From contig JACDUA010000005.1 of NCBI GenBank assembly GCA_013519935.1, forward strand, positions 1-64,000: 64,000 nt of DNA. The letters run 5' to 3'. The notes beneath the pieces are model-generated. The model was not told the origin of the DNA. It ran no database searches and saw only the letters and a list, made by a program, of their open reading frames with translations. Made by a program: the position numbers and the translations under genes. Positions 50,001 to 58,446 of this stretch are shown here, piece after piece. The stretch is from Ectothiorhodospiraceae bacterium WFHF3C12. GTDB lineage: Bacteria; Pseudomonadota; Gammaproteobacteria; Nitrococcales; Nitrococcaceae. Position 1 is the first letter of the stretch. Each line of letters opens with the position of its first letter.

Positions 50001-50154
50001 CCGGTACCTCGGTCTGACCATCGCGGGGATAGGTGCTGACCAGGGCGGAGTCCTTCCAGCTGGAGAAGTCGACGCCGTCCGCGCCGTCCGAGTTGCCGCC
50101 GCCGCAGCCGATCAGCAGCAGCGTGGCCGCCAGTGTTGCCGCAATCTGACGCAT
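47050..50154 (-). CDS. Large Ig-like lipoprotein (SbsA/Big_5-type repeats)
   Basis: A 1034-residue lipoprotein (lipobox LLIGC, Cys17). It contains several Ig-like repeats of the SbsA/Big_5 type, recognised by VSTYPRDGQTEVPASAPVAL, TRYVVDIG, VNLSEPVEPQSV, YTVNLTADVTDLAGNPL and LPANRAIEVQFSQTMDPASI. A C-terminal beta-rich portion ends at 1034. It follows the FadL-like gene by 10 bases. Likely surface or periplasmic; it may support the outer-membrane channel or bind substrate. Confidence 0.85.
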   Translation of the reverse strand: MRQIAATLAATLLLIGCGGGNSDGADGVDFSSWKDSALVSTYPRDGQTEVPASAPVALRFSHALTTPDPVSEVTLETASGQAVAFTPKTFDGGRGILISPDAPLAPNTRYVVDIGRQSTEYGAVQTPEGGLQFTTRAGKEGATDTLTSAPAFQVARLIPDGSLLPLMDFSSLRLQFTQPIDRTSLRYAVVNDVPDGGSIALVDDAGELVAAHVLASGPYLTLDPEQPLSPGDEYTLQLDDSLRSTLGNNLEPAGYDGFTFTPGDSRPREVLIQQADVSNPRPGRRCGPDTTGDTLSPLTGMPVNCVPLQAMLLGQSTSVQQQGVLAAELAFPPNYPEVTPFRVPRGTLLNAASVEVLIAGAAPTGYDSGEVSVTFLSDAVGYLLPNPYSDDKTAPKQVRLFMDIAMTTSNPRANGGLSQDLLHVELVGSGIVRDGRLVIDAVGMVEPRILGQEYGRGLISFQMASFPDQEAAPAPAPDTRLPSVQSWLPGEDGAGHSRAGEMRPGDPIIVNLSEPVEPQSVVAGESVLLNGGGDFAVRVNGATLVLDPQPDLEFGQTYTVNLTADVTDLAGNPLDQSYALSFRIPHHVDGPARAPLATTTYPGYPCVTIGRDIANGDHGRCAGGQNSDDHLPVTTLPANRAIEVQFSQTMDPASIELGGSFVVEANTQPDGSGTWSEVPGRLEVGKRVLRFHPETAWAEGRLYRYVLGSNGGGSAAAGDCGGSDAICSAAGHPLQTRMLAQSADFAPEPTHGGPDMTLYFHGAPSTDSVLQTFRNLPTVDVNANFVHDGRTVSDDESTCTRESCEALPAMEAGEYVVEENASNIIATGAGGLAEGANTGCGFNDDGSPASCPARQFVWLTAGLNSEVLGTGTHPGTGREAVRVAVHPNIIYTSNLDVYADVSILPDPVLTPSGPQIMRVRYAEGPEGRPQPMAGWIYENDDGVPTFEVQAELYLDAPYLEPLLSLPHNLHSYELSMTLRGPVTFTRDGRMQVRLRNDADVPIDVSLGANDDIEIDLQIPAGGTSLVFTQPAIKQ

Positions 50155-50164
50155 GTCCGACCTC

Positions 50165-51505
50165 TTAGAATTTCAGGGTGATCGAGCCGGTCAGGACGTG
50201 CACGTCCCCCGACGCGGTCACCGTTTCGTAGGGGTTGGCGGGCGCGTCTTCCGAGGCCATCTGGAAGTCCCGCTCCTGGAGCTTGTGGTACTGGTAGGCC
50301 AGGTCCACGCGCAGCGGGTGCGCCAGAATCCAGAAATCCGGGAACTCCGACGACAGACCGAGACCGGCGACCCAGCGGTCGGTATCCAGGTAGTTGACGT
50401 CGGGTGACTGGGTGGTTTCCAGGGGCGATTCCCGGTAGGACAGCCCGCCGCGCAGGGACAGGTAACTGCCGATGCGGTACTCGATGCCGAGGCGGGGGAT
50501 GACGATGTCCTTGAACTCCCACGCCACCTGGTCCTTGATCGTGTCGTCCTCGAAGTCGTTCTCCAGGTCGCTCCAGTTCTGCTGCTCAAGGGTCAGTCCG
50601 ACACCGAGACTGCGGCCGCGCCAGGCAATGCCGGCCGTGTAGATGGACGGCTGGTACTGGTCCAGCGTCGAAATGGAGAACGTGAGCCCTGGCGGGGGAA
50701 TGGTGCCGGGAATGGTGGCGTTCGCGTCGACGTTGGTCTCGTAGCTGGATTTCTGGCGGTAGGCCAGGGCGGTCTGCAGGCCCTGGGCCCAGCAGCGTTC
50801 GCCGGGGCACAGCGTCGCGCCCCAGTCCACATTGACGCTGGCGATACCCTTGATGTCCGGCTCGGTCTCCACCGTCAGGGATTCCTGCTCCGTGTTTCCG
50901 GCGAGGTCGGACTCCGTCTCCAGCTCCGCGTTGTTCTTCAGGGTGATCAAAGTGCCGGCACCCAGACTGATCCCGCGCCAGACGTAGGTGCCCAGGCCGA
51001 TGTTCAGGAACAGCGACTTGCGGCCGTACTCGAAGTACTGCCCCGTCTGCGAGGTCTCGGAGTTGAAGGACAGCACCTCCTGGCTGTATTCCTCGATGCC
51101 CACCGTGACGCCCAGGTTGATGGGGTGTTCCATGGTGGTCAGGCCGGCGAGATCGGTCTTGAAGCCGAGCACCGTGTGCTCGGAGTTACCCTCCTGTAGG
51201 ACGTCGTCGCTGCGATCGGGTGGATTGCTGCCGCCCTGGCTCTGCGCTTTGAGGTTGTAGTCCGCGTTCAGCAGGCCGGCGCTGAACTCCCCGCGTGGGT
51301 CGTGTACCAGATAGGCGGGGTTGTAGTACGCCGCCGATGCCTGGTCGCTGAACATCGACAGTCCCTGAGTCGTGGCCATGTCCGCTGGCAGTAGCCCGTA
51401 AGTGGTTGCAATGTTGCCCATGGCCGCCGAGGCGGTCGCTGCCGGGGCGAGCAACGCGCCGGCCAGGGCGAGACGGTTCATGACGGGTAGGGGTCCGGTC
51501 TTCAT
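50165..51505 (-). CDS. FadL/OmpP1/TodX family outer-membrane transport protein
   Basis: A 446-residue beta-barrel protein. A signal peptide ends near ATASA, and the mature N terminus carries the FadL hatch-like segment GLSMFSDQASAAYYNPAYL. Alternating strands follow and the last residue is Phe, as in barrels handled by BAM. FadL-family channels take up long-chain fatty acids, aromatic hydrocarbons or other hydrophobic compounds. It is followed by the Ig-like lipoprotein and TRAP genes. Confidence 0.9.
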   Translation of the reverse strand: MKTGPLPVMNRLALAGALLAPAATASAAMGNIATTYGLLPADMATTQGLSMFSDQASAAYYNPAYLVHDPRGEFSAGLLNADYNLKAQSQGGSNPPDRSDDVLQEGNSEHTVLGFKTDLAGLTTMEHPINLGVTVGIEEYSQEVLSFNSETSQTGQYFEYGRKSLFLNIGLGTYVWRGISLGAGTLITLKNNAELETESDLAGNTEQESLTVETEPDIKGIASVNVDWGATLCPGERCWAQGLQTALAYRQKSSYETNVDANATIPGTIPPPGLTFSISTLDQYQPSIYTAGIAWRGRSLGVGLTLEQQNWSDLENDFEDDTIKDQVAWEFKDIVIPRLGIEYRIGSYLSLRGGLSYRESPLETTQSPDVNYLDTDRWVAGLGLSSEFPDFWILAHPLRVDLAYQYHKLQERDFQMASEDAPANPYETVTASGDVHVLTGSITLKF

Positions 51506-51640
51506 TATCGGTCTCCTCCTGTGCAGGGCTTACGGCGAGGGCCGGGGATCGGAGCCGCACGCCGCGCCTGCGTTTCTTATGGTTGGAACGGGCCTTGACG
51601 CCCCAGTGTTGCTGATGCGGGCGCGCTGGTGCTTGTCGCG

Positions 51641-52486
51641 TCAGGCTGGCGGTTGCCCCGTCGAGGCGTAATGGGATTTCCATTGCTCGACGAAGTCGCG
51701 GTTGTCGCGCTCCCAGGGGTGGAAACCCGGCCGGTAATAGGCCAGGTACTGGCCGAGAACCCTTCGCAACGGCCCCGGGCTGACGAACAGGTATCGCGGC
51801 ACGCTGAGCCAGCCCTTAAGGTCGCCAGCCACCCCCGCGCCGCGGGCCAGGTGGACGTGATTGCGGATGACCTCGAACCAGAAATGGATGGAGACGTGCA
51901 GCATCAGGAGTACCCGGCGCACGTACGCGCCCGCCCCGGTGCCGACCTGTTCCCGGTACACGTCGAAGGCCACGGCCTTGTGCTCGGTCTCCTCGATGGC
52001 ATGCCAGCGCCATAGCGACGACATCTTCGGGTCGCTGCCTTCGAGGGTGCGACGATCAGAGAGTAACGAGTCGGCCATGATGGCCGTGAAGTGCTCAAGG
52101 GCGATGGTGATGGCCAGCTGGCTCTCGGGCGAGAACAGCTTGCGGCCCAGCCGCAGTCGCTGCTTCACACCCGCTTCCAGTTTCTCCACCGGCAGGCCGG
52201 CGTCCCGCAAGGCCTTGTTATAGGCAATGTGCTCGCGGCTGTGCATCGCCTCCTGGCCGATGAAGCCCCGGACCTGCTCCTGTAGCCCCGGTGAGCTGAT
52301 GCGATCCCGGAAGTGGCGCACGCTGTCCATGAAGAACTTCTCGCCTTCGGGGAAGAGAATGGACAGGGCGTTGTAGAACTGCGTGACATGGGGCCCGGCC
52401 CCGTGCCAGCGGTTCATGTCGCAGTCGTCCAGATCGAAATGCAGATCCCGGCGCTCGATGGCGTCGGCGGTGCCGCTCGCGGACAT
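51641..52486 (-). CDS. Metal-dependent hydrolase family protein (PF10118-like, ferritin-like)
   Basis: A 281-residue helical protein of the family annotated 'metal-dependent hydrolase'. ExxH motifs are visible (EAMHSREH and EETEHK), with further Glu/His in GEKFFMDSVRHF and ALEHFTAIMAD, the pattern of ferritin-like di-metal carboxylate sites. The true reaction of this family is unclear; an oxidase or oxygenase role is equally possible. GGAGGAG precedes ATG 52486. It heads the seven-gene minus-strand run and has a strong promoter upstream. Confidence 0.8.
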   Translation of the reverse strand: MSASGTADAIERRDLHFDLDDCDMNRWHGAGPHVTQFYNALSILFPEGEKFFMDSVRHFRDRISSPGLQEQVRGFIGQEAMHSREHIAYNKALRDAGLPVEKLEAGVKQRLRLGRKLFSPESQLAITIALEHFTAIMADSLLSDRRTLEGSDPKMSSLWRWHAIEETEHKAVAFDVYREQVGTGAGAYVRRVLLMLHVSIHFWFEVIRNHVHLARGAGVAGDLKGWLSVPRYLFVSPGPLRRVLGQYLAYYRPGFHPWERDNRDFVEQWKSHYASTGQPPA

Positions 52487-52620
52487 GACGCTCCTCCGTA
52501 TCCGACGTCCGGGCCGGTAAGTCGTCCACTCACCAGCGCCTTGTTCCATGGCCTGCGGCTCTGCCGGCCGCTTGATCATTATGCGGAAAGATGAATTTTC
52601 CGAAAAGATCGATTGTCGAA

Positions 52621-52658
52621 ATTTAGAATCTGGTCTATAGGTTGTCAAGTGACAGCCA
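52621..52658 (-). promoter_or_regulatory. Sigma70-like promoter with overlapping inverted repeat, metal-hydrolase/FadL-TRAP run
   Basis: On the minus strand: perfect -35 TTGACA (52649-52644), a 17-base spacer, and -10 TAAATT (52626-52621). The -35 lies inside GGTTGTCA-AG-TGACAGCC (52641-52658), an inverted repeat with one mismatch, well placed for a TetR-type repressor. The gap 52490-52936 also holds AAATAC-CT-GTATTT at 52857-52870. Confidence 0.6.
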
Positions 52659-52856
52659 ATACGGTCTTTTCCGGCGACCGGAGTGGGCGTCGGCGAGGTT
52701 GAATCGGGCCGCTGGCGGCATCCCGGCTGAAATAGGGGGGCGGGCTAGCCGGCGGCGGGATCGCCGGCTGCCGGGACTGGAGCTGCCGGGCAGCTGTGGT
52801 GGCGTTGGCTGGCGGGCGCCGCTCTCCCCCTTGATCGGGTGGTACCCAATGACGGC

Positions 52857-52870
52857 AAATACCTGTATTT
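52857..52870. promoter_or_regulatory. Inverted repeat upstream of the TetR gene
   Basis: AAATAC, two bases, GTATTT: a perfect 6-bp dyad about 67 bases before the GTG at 52937. A candidate operator for autoregulation or for another regulator; no promoter elements are obvious around it. Confidence 0.35.
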
Positions 52871-52936
52871 TTCCTCGGCGTTACATGGCCCAGCGCTCTA
52901 TCGGGCGCGGACCTGAGCAACGGGAAAGGGCAGCTC

Positions 52937-53632
52937 GTGAGTGAGAAGGCAACGACCACGCGACGATATAGGGGCATGACGCCGGAACAGCTTCGTGCGG
53001 AACGCCGCGAGCGTCTCCTCGAGGCGGCCCTGACGCTCTTTACGGAGCGGGGCTACGCCAACACGACCATCGAGGCGCTGTGTTCCAGCGCCCGGGTGAC
53101 CACGCGTCATTTCTACGAACAGTTCGATGGTCGCGAGGCCCTGCTCCGCGACCTGCTGGAGACCATAGTCGACGGGACTCTCGCCGCCGCCTGGGAAGCG
53201 CTGATGAACGAGGACCGGGACATGACGGGGCGGGTGGGGGATGCCATCCGGGCGGTCATGATGTTTCTGTTGTCCGATTCGCGGCGCGGCCAGGTCGTCT
53301 GTGTCGAGTCGGTCGGCGTCAGCCGGGAGCTGGAGGCCCGCCGGCGGGTCATGATCCACGCCTTCGCGGAGCTCATCGAGCAGTTCGGTGGTTATCTGGC
53401 CGGCACCGGTCTGCTGCCCCTGCGCAACTACCACCTGCCGGCGGTGGCTCTGGTGGGCGCGACCCTGGAGCTCATCCAGGAGTGGCTCACTGGCGGCACG
53501 GAGATGGACGCCGAAGGCATGGCGCAGGAGGCCGTGCTGTTCTTCCGTGCGCTGATCATCGGCGCCCGGCGCTACGACGAGGAACTGGGCGGCCATGCCG
53601 CGGAGGCCGCTCAGGACGGGGAGGGGGAGTAG
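52937..53632 (+). CDS. TetR family regulator, divergent from the FadL-TRAP run
   Basis: A 231-residue TetR protein. The N-terminal helix-turn-helix (LLEAALTLFTERGYANTTIEALCSSARVTTRHFYEQF, residues about 28-64, quoted by its ends LLEAAL and HFYEQF) is typical; the C-terminal domain would bind a ligand. GTG start at 52937 with AAAGGG upstream. Its divergent position makes it the likely repressor of the minus-strand genes starting at 52486. Confidence 0.88.
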   Translation: MSEKATTTRRYRGMTPEQLRAERRERLLEAALTLFTERGYANTTIEALCSSARVTTRHFYEQFDGREALLRDLLETIVDGTLAAAWEALMNEDRDMTGRVGDAIRAVMMFLLSDSRRGQVVCVESVGVSRELEARRRVMIHAFAELIEQFGGYLAGTGLLPLRNYHLPAVALVGATLELIQEWLTGGTEMDAEGMAQEAVLFFRALIIGARRYDEELGGHAAEAAQDGEGE

Positions 53633-53712
53633 GCCGAAGCGGGTGTCCCCGCGCGGCCGCGCCGCGTGAGCAGGCGGCGCACATGCGCCGTCACCGCACG
53701 AGCGTGTTCTTG

Positions 53713-54465
53713 TCAGCCGGCTTCTGCGTCCGCGGCGATCGGCGGCTCGCCGCCGTCCCAAAAAGCTTCTTCCTCGCGCCGTGGCTGCCACCCCAGATGC
53801 GTGAGCGTTGCAGCCCCCACCAGCATCATCAGTACCTGCCCGTGCAGGCGCCGGCATATGGTCTCGCGCAATGCCGGCTGCTCGATGTAGTCCAGGGAAA
53901 CGTGAAAGGTCTGGCGAATCACGAACCGGGCGATCTCCCGGAGCGAACGCGGCTCCAACGTGCGCTGCATTGCCGGAATCTGCGCCATATCCTCCGCCAG
54001 GTCGTCGGCGAGTAGCCCCATGGCCTGTCGAATGGCGCCGCGCAAAGTCGCGGAAGGACCGTTGAGCTCGCGTCCACCGATGACGAATGCCTCCGGGTGT
54101 TGGCAGGCAAACTCGAAGTAACGCCGCAGCGACAGGTCAATCACCCGGCTCGCCAGGCCGATCCGTTCCTCGACGCCTTCCGGAATCCGGGCCGGGTCCG
54201 CGCCAAGCGCCTCCTCGGTGGCCTCGGCCCGCAGCCTCCGAAGCGGCTCGCGCAGCGTGTCCTGCACCTGATCCAGCACGGCCAGGCCCAGCTCGTCATG
54301 GTCGCGGAAATGCCGGTAGAAGGTATTGGGGTTGAGCCCCGCCTCCCGGGCCAGCTCGCGGATGCCGACAGCGTGGAGACTGCGCGTTCGCCCTGACAGG
54401 CGCAGAGCGGCTCTCATGAGCCGATCCCGGCCGGACACCCGGGTCGCGGTGTTGGCGATTGCCAT
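53713..54465 (-). CDS. TetR family regulator, divergent from the monooxygenase
   Basis: A 250-residue TetR-type repressor. The DNA-binding segment is GIRELAREAGLNPNTFYRHF (about 34-53). The long C-terminal domain resembles FabR-type regulators, which respond to acyl chains, but that is only suggestive. It is convergent with the other TetR gene and divergent from the monooxygenase, with a dyad-rich gap of 176 bases between. Confidence 0.88.
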   Translation of the reverse strand: MAIANTATRVSGRDRLMRAALRLSGRTRSLHAVGIRELAREAGLNPNTFYRHFRDHDELGLAVLDQVQDTLREPLRRLRAEATEEALGADPARIPEGVEERIGLASRVIDLSLRRYFEFACQHPEAFVIGGRELNGPSATLRGAIRQAMGLLADDLAEDMAQIPAMQRTLEPRSLREIARFVIRQTFHVSLDYIEQPALRETICRRLHGQVLMMLVGAATLTHLGWQPRREEEAFWDGGEPPIAADAEAG

Positions 54466-54523
54466 CGATCCGACTCCCTCTCTGGTGGGAATCCCGACAG
54501 TCTACCGTGCGTTGACGTGGATG

Positions 54524-54561
54524 TGTACACTCGTCTACATTCGCGTAGACAAACGTATACA
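54524..54561. promoter_or_regulatory. Candidate TetR operator between regulator and monooxygenase
   Basis: TGTACA (54524-54529), GTCTAC (54533-54538), GTAGAC (54545-54550) and TATACA (54556-54561) form a nested near-palindrome: inner arms perfect, outer arms with one mismatch. It lies centrally between the divergent genes, as expected for an operator controlling both. Confidence 0.6.
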
Positions 54562-54641
54562 AACATGACCGCGAGTGGGCCCGGACGTGTCTCGGCGGCA
54601 CGGCGTTGCGGCCCGCAACTCTCGCAGGAGGGCGGGAAGAA

Positions 54642-56189
54642 ATGGCAGCAGCGGCGGAAACTGTGAACGGCGATGTCATGCATCATGATGTGGCCATAAT
54701 CGGCACGGGCTTCGCCGGTCTGGGGGCGGCGATCAGGCTCAAGCGACGCGGCGAAGACGATTTCCTGGTTTTCGACCGTGAGGCGGGTGTCGGCGGTACC
54801 TGGCGGGTCAACCACTACCCGGGCTGCGCCTGTGACGTGCAGTCCCATCTCTACTCGTTTTCCTTCGAGCCCAATCCCGACTGGACGCGGATGTTCGCCC
54901 CGCAGCAGGAGATCCTGGACTATCTCCGGCATTGCGCCGGGAAATACGCGCTGGCGCCGCATCTTCGGCTGAGCACCGAAATCACCCGGATGCGCTGGGA
55001 CGAGCAGAAAGGCCTATGGCTATTCGAGGATGACCGCGGTCAGCGCTACAGCGCGCGGGTGGTCATTGCCGGCATGGGCGGGTTGTCCCGGCCCCACTAC
55101 CCGGACATACCGGGCCTGGAGCGTTTTACCGGTCACATGTTCCATTCCCAGCAGTGGGACCACGACTATGAGCTGTCTGGTAAACGCGTCGCGGTAGTGG
55201 GGACGGGGGCGTCGGCCATCCAGTTCATACCGCAGATACAGCCCCGGGTCGCCCGGCTGGACGTCTTTCAACGCACGCCGCAATGGATCCTGCCGCGGCC
55301 CGATGGCCCGATCCCGGAAGCGCGGCGCCGCCGGTTCCGGCGATTTCCCCTGCTGCGGTGGCTCGAGCGCAAGCGCATCTACTGGATGCTGGAGACACGC
55401 GTGCTGGGATTCGCGTACAAGCCCCGGTTGATGCGCCTGGTCGCACGCCTGGCCCTCAGGCACATGAAGCGCCAGGTGCACGACCCGTCACTGCGGCGCA
55501 AGCTGACGCCCGATTACACCATCGGCTGCAAGCGGGTGCTGATGTCCAACGATTTCTATCCGGCGCTGACCCGGCCCAATGTGGAACTCATTACGGACGG
55601 TATCGAGCGGATCACGCCCCGGGGCATCGTCACGCATGCCGGCCAGGAGCGCGAAGTGGATGCCATCATCTTCGCCACCGGCTTTCACGCCACGGACCCG
55701 GTGCCGGCCGGCATGATCGAAGGCCGCCGGGGCGACGATCTCGCCACGCTCTGGCGCGACGGACCGCAGGCCTACAAGGGCACCACCGTCGCCGGCTTTC
55801 CCAACCTGTTCATCATGACCGGGCCGAACACCGGTCTTGGTCACTCCTCCATGGTTTACATGATCGAATCCCAGCTGGACTACGTCATGGATGCCCTGGA
55901 TTACATGCGCCGGGAAGACATCCCGGCGCTGGATGTCGACCCGGGCGCCCAGCTTCGCTATAACGAGCGGCTGCATCGGCGCCTTGGCGGTACCGTGTGG
56001 AACTCCGGCGGCTGCTCCAGCTGGTATCTGCATCCCGTGACCGGTCGTAATCCGGTCATCTGGCCGGGTTTCACGTGGCAGTTCCGGCGCATGACGCGGC
56101 ACTTCGATCCCGCGGCGTATCGATTGGCTGGCCCCGCCGCCGGCCAGTCCGTCACGGCAACCGCGGACGCGGCCGGCAGTGCCGCCTGA
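54642..56189 (+). CDS. Flavin-containing Baeyer-Villiger-type monooxygenase
   Basis: A 515-residue NADPH-dependent FAD monooxygenase. FAD motif GTGFAGLG (about 20-27), the Baeyer-Villiger fingerprint FTGHMFHSQQWD (162-173) and NADP motif GTGASAIQ are in order, with ATGFHATDP near the C terminus. It should insert oxygen next to a carbonyl of a ketone, giving an ester or lactone. ATG 54642 has AGGAGGG upstream; ATG 54678 is an alternative. The short-chain dehydrogenase follows by 25 bases, a common pairing of alcohol oxidation with Baeyer-Villiger oxidation. Confidence 0.92.
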   Translation: MAAAAETVNGDVMHHDVAIIGTGFAGLGAAIRLKRRGEDDFLVFDREAGVGGTWRVNHYPGCACDVQSHLYSFSFEPNPDWTRMFAPQQEILDYLRHCAGKYALAPHLRLSTEITRMRWDEQKGLWLFEDDRGQRYSARVVIAGMGGLSRPHYPDIPGLERFTGHMFHSQQWDHDYELSGKRVAVVGTGASAIQFIPQIQPRVARLDVFQRTPQWILPRPDGPIPEARRRRFRRFPLLRWLERKRIYWMLETRVLGFAYKPRLMRLVARLALRHMKRQVHDPSLRRKLTPDYTIGCKRVLMSNDFYPALTRPNVELITDGIERITPRGIVTHAGQEREVDAIIFATGFHATDPVPAGMIEGRRGDDLATLWRDGPQAYKGTTVAGFPNLFIMTGPNTGLGHSSMVYMIESQLDYVMDALDYMRREDIPALDVDPGAQLRYNERLHRRLGGTVWNSGGCSSWYLHPVTGRNPVIWPGFTWQFRRMTRHFDPAAYRLAGPAAGQSVTATADAAGSAA

Positions 56190-56214
56190 CCGCGACCGGA
56201 ACAGGGGGCGAACG

Positions 56215-57090
56215 ATGAATGACAAGGACAACCGCGTGGCGGCCGTCACCGGCGCGGCATCGGGCATCGGGCGCGCCCTGGCCCTGGAGCTTGCCGGCCG
56301 GGGCGTTGGCCTGGCAGTGGCGGACATCAACGAGCGCGGCGTGGAGGAAACCGCCGCCCTGGCGCGCCAGCAGGGCGTGACGGCTACCGCGACGGTTCTG
56401 GACGTCAGCGAGCGCGCGGCCGTGATCGACTGGGCGGAGGGCGTCATGACTGAGTTCGGCGCCGTGGACCTGTTGTTCAACAACGCCGGCGTGGCCCAGA
56501 GCGGCAGCGTCGCCGGGAACGGGTTCGACGACTACGAATGGGTCATGGGCATCAACTTCTGGGGCGTGGTCAACGGCACCAAGGCTTTTCTCCCCCTGAT
56601 GCGAGAAGCCGGCCGCGGGCACATCGTCAACATCGCCAGCATCTTCGGCGTTTTCGCGCAGCCGGGGATGAGCACCTACAACGCTTCCAAGTTCGCCGTG
56701 CGGGGTTTCACGGAGTCGTTGCGCCAGGAACTGGACATATTGGGCGGCGCCATTTCCGCCACCTGTGTCATTCCAGGTGGCATCAGGACAGGCATCGCGC
56801 ATTCCGCGCGTATGTCGCCGAGCCTGGCGGAGATCCATGGCGGGCCGGTGGACACGGACCAGATCCGGGATGACTTTCTGAACAGGCTCGCACGGACCAC
56901 GCCGGAGCAGGCGGTGCGGACCATCCTCTCCGGCGTCGAGCGCAACGCGCGCCGGGTGCTGGTCGGGGCGGACGCGAAGCTCTTGGACCTGATGCAGCGG
57001 CTGATGCCCAGCGCCTATCAGCGGCTGGTCACCGCCGCCATGCGCCGGGAGGCCGCGCGGGCCCGTCGGGCGCGGCAGGCGCCGGGGTGA
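56215..57090 (+). CDS. Short-chain dehydrogenase/reductase
   Basis: A 291-residue classical SDR. The cofactor motif TGAASGIG is at 12-19, NNAG at 89-92, and the catalytic Ser142, Tyr155 and Lys159 (YNASK) are in place. The Asp in VADIN after the second strand suggests NAD preference. Cotranscribed with the monooxygenase; it could oxidise a secondary alcohol to the ketone used by that enzyme. AGGGGG lies upstream of ATG 56215. Confidence 0.9.
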   Translation: MNDKDNRVAAVTGAASGIGRALALELAGRGVGLAVADINERGVEETAALARQQGVTATATVLDVSERAAVIDWAEGVMTEFGAVDLLFNNAGVAQSGSVAGNGFDDYEWVMGINFWGVVNGTKAFLPLMREAGRGHIVNIASIFGVFAQPGMSTYNASKFAVRGFTESLRQELDILGGAISATCVIPGGIRTGIAHSARMSPSLAEIHGGPVDTDQIRDDFLNRLARTTPEQAVRTILSGVERNARRVLVGADAKLLDLMQRLMPSAYQRLVTAAMRREAARARRARQAPG

Positions 57091-57168
57091 GCGCAGCCCG
57101 GTACGGGTGCCATGATTTCCGTCGGTTCGTTTAGGGGGCGCGGGGCGGGCAGCGGCCCGAATGCGCAG

Positions 57169-57233
57169 GTCGGCACCGGCGCAGCCGGCGCCGACGATCC
57201 GCGTTGGGCCGTCGGTTTGCAGGCCCATCCGAC
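57169..57233 (-). repeat. Composite REP-like element, family A (inverted copy)
   Basis: Read on the minus strand, a GTCGGATGG-type hairpin (57233-57211) is followed after 15 bases by GTCGGCGCCGGC, loop TGC, GCCGGTGCCGAC (57195-57169). This is the same two-hairpin order as at 28331-28394, 29 kb away. It is the only notable content of the gap between the SDR and rimK. Confidence 0.75.
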
Positions 57234-57331
57234 CGGCTAGCCGTGCCGGTGCCGGACTCGGTGGAGGGGCGCCCGGCCGGGTGCGGCCGACACAACCATC
57301 AGGCGCCACATCGATGCCCGGGCCGGCGGCG

Positions 57332-58249
57332 TCAGCCCCTGCCCTTGGTCCGCGTCTTCCCCTGCTTGGCGCTCTTCTCGATGAACTGGATCATCGAGCC
57401 GGCGATGTCCTTGTTCGTCGCCCCCTCGATGCCCTCCAGGCCGGGAGAGGAATTGACCTCCAGGACCACGGGCCCGTGGTTCGAGCGCATGATGTCCACG
57501 CCCGCGACATTCAGGCCCATGATCTTGGCGGCGCGCACTGCAGTGGAGCGCTCCTCCGGCGTGATGCGGATGGCGCGGGCGCTGCCGCCGCGATGGACGT
57601 TGGAGCGGAACTCTCCTTCCTTGGCCTGCCGGATCATGGATGCGACCACGCGCTCGCCGACGACGAAGCAGCGAATGTCGGAGCCGCCGGCTTCCTTGAT
57701 GAACTCCTGGGTCAGGAAATAGGCCTTGAGGCCGTGAAAGGCATCGATGACGCTCTCGGCGGCCTTGTTGGTCTCCGCGAGCACGACGCCGCGGCCCTGG
57801 GTGCCTTCCAGCAGCTTGATTACCAGGGGCGCGCCGCCCACCAGGTTGATCATGTCCTCGTTGTCGTCCGGCGAATAGGCGAAGCCGGTGACCGGCAAAC
57901 CGATGCCCTTGCGGGCCAGCAGCTGCATGGACCGCAGCTTGTCGCGGGAGCGGCTGATGGCGACGGATTCGTTGAGGGGGAAGACACCCATCATCTCGAA
58001 CTGGCGCAACACGGCCGTGCCGTAGAAGGTGACCGACGCCCCGATCCGGGGGATGATCGCGTGTGGCGATTCAATGATCTGGCCCTTGTAATGCACCTCC
58101 GGCCGGTGGGCGCTGATCTTGACGTAGCAGCGCAGCGGGTCCACCACCCGCATGGTGTGTCCGCGCTCCCGGCCTGCCTCGACGATGCGCGAGGTTGAAT
58201 AGAGCTTTGAGTTGCGGGAGAGCACGATGATGTTCATCGGATCGGCCAT
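57332..58249 (-). CDS. rimK: Ribosomal protein S6--L-glutamate ligase
   Basis: A 305-residue ATP-grasp ligase that adds glutamates to the C terminus of ribosomal protein S6. ATP-grasp segments [20 protein letters not shown] and the metal-binding [15 protein letters not shown] are clear. It starts 197 bases downstream of rimB on the same strand, the usual genetic partner. ATG 58249 has GGAG upstream; ATG 58237 (MNIIVL) is an alternative. The C terminus is lysine-rich. Confidence 0.94.
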   Translation of the reverse strand: MADPMNIIVLSRNSKLYSTSRIVEAGRERGHTMRVVDPLRCYVKISAHRPEVHYKGQIIESPHAIIPRIGASVTFYGTAVLRQFEMMGVFPLNESVAISRSRDKLRSMQLLARKGIGLPVTGFAYSPDDNEDMINLVGGAPLVIKLLEGTQGRGVVLAETNKAAESVIDAFHGLKAYFLTQEFIKEAGGSDIRCFVVGERVVASMIRQAKEGEFRSNVHRGGSARAIRITPEERSTAVRAAKIMGLNVAGVDIMRSNHGPVVLEVNSSPGLEGIEGATNKDIAGSMIQFIEKSAKQGKTRTKGRG

Positions 58250-58446
58250 GGAGACGCTCCGCCATTGACGCTAAATGCTGCTGACTCGCCTGCCGCAAGC
58301 CAATGGCGTTGCGGCGATCGCCCTGTCGCTCGTAGCTTCCGCGCATCCGGCATGCCGCAGGAGCCACGAACGAATTGTTCACCGTTTTGCCGGGATCCGT
58401 CCAACGTTGCCGGTTCGGCGGACTCTCGGACGCGCCCCGGGGGAGG

